Assembly (NCBI RefSeq): GCF_001039475.1
Contig: NZ_LELK01000004.1
Coordinates: 772,981 to 836,980 of the forward strand
Length of the DNA: 64,000 bases
Source: Guptibacillus hwajinpoensis
GTDB lineage: Bacteria > Bacillota > Bacilli > Bacillales > Guptibacillaceae
Reading direction: 5' to 3'
The notes beneath the pieces are model-generated. The model was given only the letters and a program-made list of their open reading frames with translations, searched no databases and had not been told where the DNA came from. Both the position numbers and the translations under genes were made by a program. Shown one piece after another: positions 46,841 through 54,301 of this stretch (positions are counted from its first letter, which is position 1; every line of letters starts with the position of its first letter).

Positions 46841-47883
46841 ATCTTAGAACGATGCTCATGTTAGCCAACGCCTTATCCATTGTGCTCATTCTAGTATTCC
46901 TCATTATTAGTTATGCACGTATGTTGCTGTCACCTGAGCTTATTCTAACACTCACGCTTATCACAATAGGTGCAGGTTCTCTCTCAATGATTGCGCACTT
47001 TGTTTTCACTTCAAAAATCCTTAAATCGGTTAACCAAATGACGGCTGATACTAGCAGAATAGCAGAAGGGAAATTTGATGTGAAGGTTGCAGAAGAGGGG
47101 CCGACGGAAATACGGGAGCTTGCACAACATTTTAATGCAATGTCTGAGAAATTAAATTTAATGTTCAGAGAAGTAAAGCGTTCTGAACAATATAAAACAG
47201 AGCTTATTGCTAATGTTTCTCATGATCTGCGTACACCAGTATCGTCTATTCGGTCATTTGCTGAAGCACTTCAAGATGGAGTCATTACAGATGAAGAAAC
47301 ACAGCAAAAATACTTACAAACCATTGAGCAGGAAACTGAACGACTTAGTCATTTAATTGAGGAGCTCTTAAATTTGTCACAGCTTGAAAGCGGAACGTCT
47401 CCGTATGAGCCTTCACTCGTTCATCCAGACGTGGTGCTAGTTGAAACGCTGCAGCAATTTGAACGAAAGTTACAAGAGCGGCAACTTGAATTTGAAGTAC
47501 ATGTTGATGATAAGATCGAAGTCATCCCCATGATGCCAGATTCAATCAAGCGTGTACTAACAAATCTAATCCAGAATGCAATTGCTTATTCTAACGATCA
47601 ATCAACGATTCACATTAGCTTGAAAAAAGTAGATGGAGCAGCACTCTTCCTTATAAGAGATGAAGGAAGCGGGATTCCAACCGAATCGTTAGATCGTATT
47701 TTTGATCGTTTCTATCGTGTTGAGAAATCACGTAATAGTAAACATGGAGGATCAGGACTCGGGCTTGCTATCTCAAGACAATTAATTGAACTACACGGCG
47801 GTGAAATTGGAGTGAAAAGCACGATTGGAGTGGGAAGTGAGTTCTATTTTACACTTCCATTGGAAAAGAAGGAGGATTTGTAA
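46837..47883 (+). CDS. Sensor histidine kinase
   Basis: A 348-residue membrane kinase. Two spans (about 7-27 and 36-57) with almost no extracellular loop, HAMP domain (about 58-112), dimerisation domain with phospho-His129 in NVSHDLRTP, and an ATPase domain (N box NLIQNAIAYS, G1 box DEGSGIP, G2 box HGGSGLGLA). The short outer loop points to intramembrane sensing, as in envelope-stress kinases. Coupled to the response regulator by a 4-base overlap; msrAB starts directly after the stop. Confidence 0.94.
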   Translation: MNLRTMLMLANALSIVLILVFLIISYARMLLSPELILTLTLITIGAGSLSMIAHFVFTSKILKSVNQMTADTSRIAEGKFDVKVAEEGPTEIRELAQHFNAMSEKLNLMFREVKRSEQYKTELIANVSHDLRTPVSSIRSFAEALQDGVITDEETQQKYLQTIEQETERLSHLIEELLNLSQLESGTSPYEPSLVHPDVVLVETLQQFERKLQERQLEFEVHVDDKIEVIPMMPDSIKRVLTNLIQNAIAYSNDQSTIHISLKKVDGAALFLIRDEGSGIPTESLDRIFDRFYRVEKSRNSKHGGSGLGLAISRQLIELHGGEIGVKSTIGVGSEFYFTLPLEKKEDL

Positions 47884-49011
47884 ATGAAGGCAACGAGATG
47901 GATTCTATTAGTTGGTATAGCTGTCGTACTGATTTTTGCAGTACCGAAATTATATGATGTTGTATTCAAACGGTCTTATGGTAGCGAACCTGCACAGGCA
48001 ATTGAAAATAATGATTCGGTAGCAACATTTGCAGGTGGCTGTTTCTGGTGTATGGAACCGCCATTTGAGAAGTTGGATGGTGTCAGTGAAGTCGTATCTG
48101 GCTACATTGGAGGAGAAACTGAAAATCCGTCCTATGAAGAAGTATCTGCAGGAGAAACGGGACATATTGAAGCCGTCCAAGTTTACTATGATCCCGATGT
48201 TGTTTCGTATGAAACACTGTTAGATGTATTTTGGAGACAAATTGATCCTACAGATGATGGCGGCCAGTTCGTGGATCGCGGTGATCAGTATGTGTCAGCT
48301 ATTTTCTACCATAGTGAAGATCAGAAAAAAGCAGGAATGCAATCGAAGGAGGATATACAAAACTCTGGTCGATTCGATCAATCAATTGTAACGCCGATTG
48401 AAGAAGCAACAACATTCTATGTAGCTGAAGATTACCATCAGGATTACTACAAAGAGAATGAGTTACGTTATAAATTCTACCGAAAGAATTCAGGAAGAGA
48501 TCAGTTTCTTGATAAATACTGGGGTAATGAACGAGAAGTGGATATCCCAGAAGTAAAGTCAACTTCCTATTCAAAAGCAGAACTTAAAGAGATGTTAACA
48601 CCGATACAATATGAAGTGACTCAAGAAGATGGTACAGAAAAGGCATTTGATAATAAGTACTGGGACAATAAAGAACAAGGTATTTATGTAGATATCGTAT
48701 CAGGAGAACCACTGTTCAGCTCTTCAGATAAGTATGAATCCGGAACGGGTTGGCCTAGTTTTACGAAGCCGCTAGTTCCTCAGAATATCGTAGAGAAAGA
48801 AGACAAAAGCTTTTTTACGGTACGAACTGAAATTAGAAGTAAAGAAGCGGATTCCCATCTTGGTCATGTGTTTGAAGATGGACCGGAACCAACGGGTCTT
48901 CGCTACTGTATGAACTCAGCTGCAATGGATTTTATTCCGTTAGATGAGATGGAGGAAAAAGGGTACGGAGAGTATATCGAAACTGTGAAAAATGGAGCAG
49001 AATCCGAATAG
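47884..49011 (+). CDS. msrAB: Membrane-anchored MsrA-MsrB methionine sulfoxide reductase fusion
   Basis: A 375-residue fusion. N-terminal membrane anchor (about 5-21), MsrA domain (about 44-200) with GGCFWC (Cys53, Cys56) that reduces Met-S-sulfoxide, then MsrB domain (about 225-365) with SGTGWPSF and catalytic Cys of [11 protein letters not shown] for Met-R-sulfoxide. The MsrB part lacks the usual zinc CxxC pairs (FSSSDKYES). The anchor and no cleavage site place it facing outward, repairing oxidised surface or lipoprotein residues. Its start follows the kinase stop with AAGGAGG inside the kinase gene, so it is co-regulated with the two-component system. Confidence 0.94.
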   Translation: MKATRWILLVGIAVVLIFAVPKLYDVVFKRSYGSEPAQAIENNDSVATFAGGCFWCMEPPFEKLDGVSEVVSGYIGGETENPSYEEVSAGETGHIEAVQVYYDPDVVSYETLLDVFWRQIDPTDDGGQFVDRGDQYVSAIFYHSEDQKKAGMQSKEDIQNSGRFDQSIVTPIEEATTFYVAEDYHQDYYKENELRYKFYRKNSGRDQFLDKYWGNEREVDIPEVKSTSYSKAELKEMLTPIQYEVTQEDGTEKAFDNKYWDNKEQGIYVDIVSGEPLFSSSDKYESGTGWPSFTKPLVPQNIVEKEDKSFFTVRTEIRSKEADSHLGHVFEDGPEPTGLRYCMNSAAMDFIPLDEMEEKGYGEYIETVKNGAESE

Positions 49012-49025
49012 GGTTCTGCTTTTCT
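48996..49025 (+). terminator. Terminator of the two-component/msrAB operon
   Basis: AGCAGAATCC GAATA GGGTTCTGCT then TTTCTT; the left arm overlaps the final codons. Confidence 0.8.
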
Positions 49026-49124
49026 TCATTATATGGGACATAATAAAAGAGAGGTTGGTTGCACGAATTATAGATGAGAGATATAGTAAAGGATATTACA
49101 ATAATACAGGCGGGGGTATAAAAT

Positions 49125-49499
49125 GTGAGCATTGAAAATAAAAAAGCTGATGGCAGAGTACAACAGCTTCTTGCGAATGAGAGAACGTTTCTTGCCTGGG
49201 TACGAACTTCAATTGCGATTATAGGGATTGGCTTTTTAACTGCGAGTCTTCACTTTACAAGGGCAGTAGGTGAGAGAGCAGATGATCAAGTAGCCGTTTT
49301 TATTAGTTTTTCTTCTCTCTTCTTTGGATTGCTAACGATGGTAGGTGGAGCGATTCAGTTTTACCAAACCAAGAAAAGAATCTTGAAATTTGAAGTTCCA
49401 TCCTCTTCATGGATCGTCATCTTCCTAATGGTAGTTGTACTATTAATCATTGTTCTAATAGCAGCGTACTTTATCATTCAAATCAATTGGCTTAGCTAA
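49125..49499 (+). CDS. YidH/DUF202-family membrane protein
   Basis: A 124-residue protein with three spans (about 27-45, 60-82, 96-120) preceded by the family motif LLANERTFLAWVRTSIAIIG. Function unknown. It starts at GTG 49125; an overlapping ATG one base earlier is followed at once by TGA. The leader GCGGGGGTATAAA contains a half-site like the CstR-type operators downstream, so it may belong to the same regulon. Expected in the cytoplasmic membrane. Confidence 0.85.
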   Translation: MSIENKKADGRVQQLLANERTFLAWVRTSIAIIGIGFLTASLHFTRAVGERADDQVAVFISFSSLFFGLLTMVGGAIQFYQTKKRILKFEVPSSSWIVIFLMVVVLLIIVLIAAYFIIQINWLS

Positions 49500-49509
49500 T
49501 ACGAGCCTA

Positions 49510-49552
49510 TTGACATGTAAATCATGTACGTTATAATACCCTTATAGGTATT
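49510..49552 (+). promoter_or_regulatory. Promoter with CstR-type operator (copy 1)
   Basis: TTGACA, 16 bases, TATAAT, with ATACC-CTTATA-GGTAT at 49536-49551 overlapping the -10. No gene follows within 350 bases; about 30 bases are nearly the same as at 49715-49757. Confidence 0.72.
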
Positions 49553-49585
49553 CGAAGAAAGCAATTAATTCACAAATTTTTTTGG

Positions 49586-49614
49586 TTGACTATATACCCA
49601 ATGGGGTATATAGT
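49586..49614 (+). promoter_or_regulatory. Promoter with perfect CstR-type palindrome (copy 2)
   Basis: TTGACT, 17 bases, TATAGT. TATATACCC AATG GGGTATATA fills the whole spacer, so a bound repressor would block the promoter fully. Confidence 0.78.
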
Positions 49615-49714
49615 AATAAGAGTAATACAACAAGCCAACGTTCTTTTGATGGTTATCGCTTTACTGAGATGTACTTTTCATTATAGACAATTGGCTGAGT
49701 TCATTCCCGCCTAT

Positions 49715-49757
49715 TGACAAATAAATCACATACGTTATAATACCCCTATAGGTATTT
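49715..49757 (+). promoter_or_regulatory. Promoter with CstR-type operator (copy 3)
   Basis: TTGACA, 16 bases, TATAAT, and ATACC-CCTATA-GGTAT at 49741-49756. It is the nearest good promoter to cstR and would give a leader of about 160 bases. Confidence 0.75.
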
Positions 49758-49873
49758 AATTAATCAAAAACGTTGTATGAACATTTTGCTTTCTGAAAGA
49801 TTATTATTTAAAGAACTTCGTATAGAGAATCAATCACTACTCAAGGCAACATTCATATTTTTTTACTTTATTT

Positions 49874-49890
49874 TATACCCCTTAGGGTAA
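49874..49890 (+). promoter_or_regulatory. CstR-type operator just before cstR
   Basis: TATACCCCTTAGGGTAA, a ten-base inner palindrome ending six bases before the cstR Shine-Dalgarno. Suggests autoregulation. The remainder of the 49500-49908 gap holds only these control sites. Confidence 0.7.
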
Positions 49891-49908
49891 AAATGAGGAG
49901 GATTATAA

Positions 49909-50169
49909 ATGCAATACGATAAAGCCGTTACGAATCGATTGAAGAGAATTGAAGGTCAGCTTCGCGGCGTAATTAATATGATCGAACAGGGAAAAAGTTG
50001 TGATGAGATCGTTACGCAGCTTTCAGCTACAAGGTCAGGTATAGATCGTTCAATTGGACTGATGGTAAGTTCTAACCTAGAACAATGCCTGCAGGACCAA
50101 ATTGAAAAAGGTGAATCAACAGATGATGTTGTGAAAGAAGCCGTTAACTTACTTGTAAGAAGTAGATAA
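49909..50169 (+). CDS. cstR: CstR-type persulfide-sensing repressor (CsoR family)
   Basis: An 86-residue all-helical repressor. The CsoR copper sensors need Cys-His-Cys; here Cys31 (KSCDEI) and Cys60 (EQC) are kept but the His position, four before Cys60, is Asn (SSNLEQC). That is the signature of CstR, in which the two Cys form di-, tri- or tetrasulfide links with sulfane sulfur and release DNA. The Cys numbers equal those of Staphylococcus aureus CstR. Operator-like ATACCC/GGGTAT sites lie upstream and at two other places in the cluster. It heads the sulfur operon; GAGGAGG precedes the ATG. Confidence 0.9.
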   Translation: MQYDKAVTNRLKRIEGQLRGVINMIEQGKSCDEIVTQLSATRSGIDRSIGLMVSSNLEQCLQDQIEKGESTDDVVKEAVNLLVRSR

Positions 50170-50186
50170 AAAAATTTTAAAAACAA

Positions 50187-50206
50187 ATATACCCTAGGGT
50201 GTATAT
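50187..50206 (+). promoter_or_regulatory. CstR-type operator between cstR and the DsrE-like gene
   Basis: ATATACCCTAGGGTGTATAT, a near-perfect 20-base palindrome just before AGGAGG of the next gene. Confidence 0.75.
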
Positions 50207-50220
50207 TAGGAGGAAATAGA

Positions 50221-50700
50221 ATGAGTGAACAGAAGAAAACAACGATTGTACTATTTAGTGGTGACTATGATAAAGCAATGGCAGCTTACATTATTGCAAA
50301 CGGTGCAGCTGCATATGATCATGAAGTGACGATCTTCCATACGTTCTGGGGCCTAAACGCACTTCGAAAAGATCAGCAAGTTGACGTGAATAAAGGCTTT
50401 CTAGAAAAAATGTTCGGTAAAATGATGCCACGTGGCGCTGATAAAATGGGTCTTTCTAAGATGAATTACGGCGGTATGGGTAAGAAAATGATTAAGGATG
50501 TTATCAAGAAACATAACGTAACCGAGCTACCACAGCTTATTGAACTTGCTCAGGAACAAGAAGTGAAGCTTGTTGCATGTACCATGACGATGGACCTTCT
50601 TGGACTTCAGAAAGAAGAACTATTAGAAGAAATCGATTATGCAGGTGTTGCAGCATATCTAGGCGATGCTGAAGATGGTAATGTAAATCTCTTCATCTAA
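50221..50700 (+). CDS. DsrE/DsrF-like sulfur carrier protein
   Basis: A 159-residue protein of the DsrE/DsrF/DrsH-like family. Start TTIVLFSGDYDKAMAAYIIANGAAA, with FWGLNAL and the single conserved Cys in KLVACTMTMDLLG (about residue 120), which in relatives carries persulfide. A Met/Gly/Lys-rich middle (MFGKMMPRGADKMGLSKM) is typical of the Bacillus members. Cytoplasmic. It follows cstR behind its own operator and AGGAGG site, and precedes two rhodaneses. Confidence 0.88.
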   Translation: MSEQKKTTIVLFSGDYDKAMAAYIIANGAAAYDHEVTIFHTFWGLNALRKDQQVDVNKGFLEKMFGKMMPRGADKMGLSKMNYGGMGKKMIKDVIKKHNVTELPQLIELAQEQEVKLVACTMTMDLLGLQKEELLEEIDYAGVAAYLGDAEDGNVNLFI

Positions 50701-50713
50701 GGAGCGATAGGTT

Positions 50714-51073
50714 ATGGAATTAGTTATTGTGGCGGCAGTATTGATAGTGGGCTGGCTTTTGTATAAGAAAGTAGGCCCTGGAAAAAATGTTAAAACGATT
50801 ACTTCTGAAGAAGCTAAATCGAAGTTGAAAGAACCTAATGTACAATTTATTGATGTTCGAACAAAAGGTGAATATAAAGGACAAAAAGTAAAGCAGTTCA
50901 AAAATATGCCGCTCCACGAACTTGGAAAACGCGCAAATGAACTTGATCCTAATAAAGAAGTTGTTGTGCTTTGCCAAAGTGGAATGAGAAGCGCCAAAGC
51001 TTGTAGCGAACTGAAGAGACAGGGATTTACGAATGTGTCTAACGTTCGTGGCGGATTGAATATGTGGAGATAA
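50714..51073 (+). CDS. Membrane-anchored rhodanese
   Basis: A 119-residue protein: one N-terminal span (about 2-18), then a rhodanese domain with active-site Cys87 in CQSGMRS, which takes sulfane sulfur to form an enzyme persulfide. The Asp of FIDVRTKGEY is present. Anchor at the membrane with the domain probably inside the cell. Second sulfur-transfer gene of the operon; the next gene starts 14 bases later. Confidence 0.9.
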   Translation: MELVIVAAVLIVGWLLYKKVGPGKNVKTITSEEAKSKLKEPNVQFIDVRTKGEYKGQKVKQFKNMPLHELGKRANELDPNKEVVVLCQSGMRSAKACSELKRQGFTNVSNVRGGLNMWR

Positions 51074-51087
51074 GAGGAGGAATAAGA

Positions 51088-51396
51088 ATGTCTGGTTATG
51101 TAAAAGATGTGACACCTACAGAAGTAAACGAAATGGTTAAACAAAATAAATCCATTAGTGTTGTAGATGTTCGTGGACCAGAAGAGGTGGCAAGCGGTAA
51201 AATTCCTGGCGCATACAATCTACCTGTAAATGAGCTTCAATCACGAATGGATGAACTTGATAAAGATACAGAGCATATTATTGTATGTCAATCTGGTGGA
51301 AGAAGTAGTATGGCTTCAATGGTGCTGAAATCAAATGGATATAAAGTATTGAATATGACCGGCGGTATGCTTCAATGGTCAGGAGATACAGAATAA
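51088..51396 (+). CDS. Rhodanese, single domain
   Basis: A 102-residue soluble rhodanese with Cys67 in CQSGGRSS and VVDVRGPEEVASGKIPGA. Start ATG 51088 (MSGYVKD) follows GAGGAGG; the frame open from 51064 overlaps the preceding gene and lacks a ribosome site. Likely partner of the TusA-type carriers in passing persulfide sulfur. Confidence 0.92.
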   Translation: MSGYVKDVTPTEVNEMVKQNKSISVVDVRGPEEVASGKIPGAYNLPVNELQSRMDELDKDTEHIIVCQSGGRSSMASMVLKSNGYKVLNMTGGMLQWSGDTE

Positions 51397-51416
51397 TAAC
51401 TTTCAGGAGGTAGATT

Positions 51417-51980
51417 ATGATTAAAACAGATCATATTTTGGATGCGAAAGGGCTCGCTTGTCCGATGCCAATCGTCAAAACGAAGAAAACGATGAAAGAT
51501 CTTGAAGCTGGTGTTGTTTTAGAGGTCCAGGCTACAGATAAAGGCTCTAAGGCAGATATTAAAGCATGGGCAGACAAAGTAGGACATCATTATCTTGGAA
51601 CAGTAGAAGAAGGAGAGATTCTAAAGCATTATCTTCGTAAAGCGTCAGATAGTGAAGTAGAATCCGAAAAGAATCACCCAAACATTATCTCAAATGATGA
51701 CCTTGAAACGAAATTGGCTGATGAAAACATCACAATCGTTGATGTAAGAGAACCAGCAGAATATGTATTTAGTCATCTTCCGAATGCGATTTCTATCCCA
51801 CTTGGAGAAATGGAAAATCGTATGTCTGAACTCTCTTCTGACAAACAAATTTATGTGATCTGCAGAACAGGTACACGCAGTGACCTTGCAGCTCAACAAC
51901 TAGCTGATAGCGGTTATGATGTAATCAATGTTGTTCCAGGAATGTCCGAATGGGCTGGACCAACAACTTCAAGTCTATAA
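51417..51980 (+). CDS. TusA-rhodanese fusion
   Basis: A 187-residue fusion. N-terminal TusA-like domain (about 5-75) with Cys15 in GLACPMPIV; C-terminal rhodanese (about 90-183) with Cys149 in CRTGTRSD. Related to the multidomain CstA protein of the S. aureus cst operon, which combines such modules. The direct link would let sulfur pass between the two Cys. AGGAGG precedes the ATG. Confidence 0.92.
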   Translation: MIKTDHILDAKGLACPMPIVKTKKTMKDLEAGVVLEVQATDKGSKADIKAWADKVGHHYLGTVEEGEILKHYLRKASDSEVESEKNHPNIISNDDLETKLADENITIVDVREPAEYVFSHLPNAISIPLGEMENRMSELSSDKQIYVICRTGTRSDLAAQQLADSGYDVINVVPGMSEWAGPTTSSL

Positions 51981-51998
51981 AAAAATTTAAAAACAATA

Positions 51999-52014
51999 AT
52001 ACCGCAGGGGGTAT
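51999..52014 (+). promoter_or_regulatory. CstR-like operator overlapping the ribosome site of the persulfide dioxygenase gene
   Basis: ATACCGCAGGGGGTAT, a slightly imperfect palindrome whose GGGGG also serves as Shine-Dalgarno 8 bases before the ATG at 52020. A T-rich/A-rich flank like that before the DsrE gene (AAAAATTTAAAAACAA) precedes it. Confidence 0.6.
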
Positions 52015-52019
52015 AAAGA

Positions 52020-53141
52020 ATGGATTTGAAACAAAGACAAGCAAGTGAAGTTGCTTCAAAAGTATTGAACAAGGAAGATCTCTTTATTCTCGATGTGCGT
52101 AACGAAGAAGCATACGGGGATTGGAAGATTGAAGGGGAATCTGTTACTTCAATTAATGTTCCATATTTTGATTTGATTGATGGAGTAGAAGATCTTCTTC
52201 CTGAACTTCCGAAAGATAAGGAAATTCTAGTCGTATGTGCGAAAGAAGGTTCTTCGGTATTCGTTGGTGAAGAGCTGATTGAAGCAGGTATTGAGAATGT
52301 ATCTTATCTATCAGGTGGGATGAAAGCGTGGAGTGAGTATCTAGAGCCTGTTAAAGTAGGTGATCTTCCTGGAGGAGCGCTCTATCAATTTGTTCGAATC
52401 GGTAAAGGATGTCTTTCTTACCTAGTTGAATCAAACGGAGAAGCTGCAGTTGTTGATGCAACTCGCATGATTGAGAATTATACGACATTCGCTGAAAACA
52501 AAGGTCTTACTATTAAAGCAACAATGGATACACACCTGCATGCAGACCACATTTCTGGGGGAAAAGCATTAGCTGATCAAGTTAATGGAACTTACTACCT
52601 ACCGGAAGAAGATGCAGGAGAAGTAACGTTCCCATTTACTGCTCTTAAAGAGGGTAATAACGTTACAATTGGTGAAGTTACAATTGAGCCTATCTATTCT
52701 CCAGGACACACAATCGGTAGTACATCGTTAATGATTAATGATGCTTATCTTTTAACTGGTGATATATTGTTTGTTGAATCAATTGGTCGTCCGGATCTAG
52801 CTGGAAAAGCTGAGGATTGGGTACTTGACCTTCGTACTACGCTTTATAACCGTTACAAAGAAATGGCCGGCGAATTAGTCGTTTTACCAGCTCACTTTTC
52901 AAAAATGGCTGAGCTTGGTGAGACAGGTGTCGTTTCAGCTAAGCTTGAAGAACTTTACGAGAAAAACGAGGGACTTCATGTGGAAGAAGAAGCTGAATTC
53001 CGTAGAATGGTAACAGAAAACCTTCCACCACAGCCGAACGCTTACCAAGAAATACGTGAAACAAATATGGGGAAAATCACCCCAGATGAAGAAACAAGAA
53101 GAGAAATGGAAATTGGACCAAACCGCTGTGCGGTTAACTAA
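52020..53141 (+). CDS. Rhodanese-persulfide dioxygenase fusion (CstB/ETHE1 type)
   Basis: A 373-residue fusion. N-terminal rhodanese-like domain (about 1-108) with Cys73 in CAKEGSS, then a metallo-beta-lactamase-fold persulfide dioxygenase (about 118-310) with THLHADH (His172, His174, Asp176, His177), PGHTIGS and [16 protein letters not shown]. Such non-haem iron enzymes oxidise glutathione or low-molecular-weight thiol persulfide to sulfite or thiosulfate. The domain order is rhodanese first, unlike S. aureus CstB. Central enzyme of the cluster. Confidence 0.9.
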   Translation: MDLKQRQASEVASKVLNKEDLFILDVRNEEAYGDWKIEGESVTSINVPYFDLIDGVEDLLPELPKDKEILVVCAKEGSSVFVGEELIEAGIENVSYLSGGMKAWSEYLEPVKVGDLPGGALYQFVRIGKGCLSYLVESNGEAAVVDATRMIENYTTFAENKGLTIKATMDTHLHADHISGGKALADQVNGTYYLPEEDAGEVTFPFTALKEGNNVTIGEVTIEPIYSPGHTIGSTSLMINDAYLLTGDILFVESIGRPDLAGKAEDWVLDLRTTLYNRYKEMAGELVVLPAHFSKMAELGETGVVSAKLEELYEKNEGLHVEEEAEFRRMVTENLPPQPNAYQEIRETNMGKITPDEETRREMEIGPNRCAVN

Positions 53142-53157
53142 TAAGGAGGATTTAACA

Positions 53158-53385
53158 ATGGAAGCACAAAAAACACTAGACGCAAAAGGGCTAGCTTGCC
53201 CAATGCCTATCGTTAAAACGAAGAAAGCAATCAAAGATATGGAATCTGGTCAGGTTCTTGAAATTCAAGCAACTGACAAAGGTGCACAAAGTGATCTTAC
53301 AGCATGGGCAAAATCTGGCGGACACGATCTTATGAAATCAGAAGAAGCAGATGGCGTTTTCTATTTCTGGATCAAAAAAGCCTAA
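53158..53385 (+). CDS. tusA: TusA-type sulfur carrier
   Basis: A 75-residue TusA homologue with Cys14 in GLACPMPIVKTKKAIKDME. It closely resembles the TusA half of the 51417-51980 fusion (LDAKGLACPMP, LEIQATDKGAQSD), showing recent duplication. ATG 53158 follows AAGGAGG. Last gene before the terminator. Confidence 0.93.
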   Translation: MEAQKTLDAKGLACPMPIVKTKKAIKDMESGQVLEIQATDKGAQSDLTAWAKSGGHDLMKSEEADGVFYFWIKKA

Positions 53386-53394
53386 CAGCATTAT

Positions 53395-53425
53395 AAGGAG
53401 GTACTGATTCAGTACCTCCTTTTTA
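53395..53425 (+). terminator. Terminator after tusA
   Basis: AAGGAGGTACT GATTC AGTACCTCCTT then TTTA. It may be partial, since the sulfite exporter gene follows 20 bases later. Confidence 0.82.
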
Positions 53426-53446
53426 TTTGAAAAGAGGTGAAACACC

Positions 53447-54229
53447 ATGGATTTTGGTTTTATTGTTACGATTTTTGCGATTGGTTTTATAGGTTCGTTT
53501 ATTTCAGGAATGGTTGGTATTGGTGGTTCGATTATTAAATATCCAATGCTTCTTTATATCCCATCTGCACTTGGATTTGCCGCATTTAGTGCGCATGAGG
53601 TTTCAGGAATTAGTGCGGTGCAGGTGTTTTTTGCTACGATTGGTGGTGTTTGGGCCTATCGTAAGGGTGGTTATTTAAATAAACAATTGATTCTTTATAT
53701 GGGTGTTAGTATTCTGATCGGTAGTTTTATCGGTGGGTACGGCTCAACGATTATGTCTGAACAGGGAATCAATGTTGTTTACGGTGCCCTAGCTGCGATT
53801 GCTGCAGTCATGATGTTTATTCCGAAAAAGGGTATTGATGATATTCCACTTGATCAAGTGAAATTCAATAAGCTGCTTTCAGCTAGTCTTGCCTTTATCG
53901 TAGGTATTGGCGCGGGTATTGTTGGTGCGGCTGGTGCGTTTCTACTCGTTCCGATTATGCTTGTCGTATTGAAAATTCCTACCCGCATGACGATCGCATC
54001 GTCACTAGCGATTACGTTTATATCTTCAATCGGTTCAACGGTTGGTAAGCTAGCCACAGGGCAGGTACTACTGCTTCCAGCTGCAATCATGATTGTTGCG
54101 AGCTTAATTGCTTCACCACTTGGTGCAAATGCAGGTAAGAAAATAAATACTAAGATTCTCCAATGGGTTCTTGCAGCCCTAATTCTTGGAACGTCGATTA
54201 AAATATGGTTTGATTTACTAGTTAAATAA
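53447..54229 (+). CDS. TauE/SafE-family anion exporter
   Basis: A 260-residue membrane protein with about eight spans, of the TauE/SafE (DUF81) family that moves sulfite or organosulfonates. Gly-rich repeats [21 protein letters not shown] and [15 protein letters not shown] are the internal duplication of the family. In S. aureus tauE belongs to the CstR regulon; here it would export the sulfite made by the dioxygenase upstream. GAGGTG before the ATG. Confidence 0.9.
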   Translation: MDFGFIVTIFAIGFIGSFISGMVGIGGSIIKYPMLLYIPSALGFAAFSAHEVSGISAVQVFFATIGGVWAYRKGGYLNKQLILYMGVSILIGSFIGGYGSTIMSEQGINVVYGALAAIAAVMMFIPKKGIDDIPLDQVKFNKLLSASLAFIVGIGAGIVGAAGAFLLVPIMLVVLKIPTRMTIASSLAITFISSIGSTVGKLATGQVLLLPAAIMIVASLIASPLGANAGKKINTKILQWVLAALILGTSIKIWFDLLVK

Positions 54230-54232
54230 TCG

Positions 54233-54275
54233 AAAAGCTGTCTCCCTGGTTTATAAACCAGGGAGACAGCTTTTT
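54233..54275. terminator. Bidirectional terminator between convergent genes
   Basis: AAAAGCTGTCTCCCTGGTTT ATA AACCAGGGAGACAGCTTTT: 20-bp perfect arms with T runs on both strands. Confidence 0.9.
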
Positions 54276-54301
54276 GTTTCATCATGATAAGTTGAATTCC
54301 G

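Noticed and set aside
49650-49720. Small frame (MVIALLRCTFHYRQLAEFIPAY) with slight likeness to an IS6-type transposase start
   Set aside because: No ribosome site, too short, and the likeness is no better than chance.
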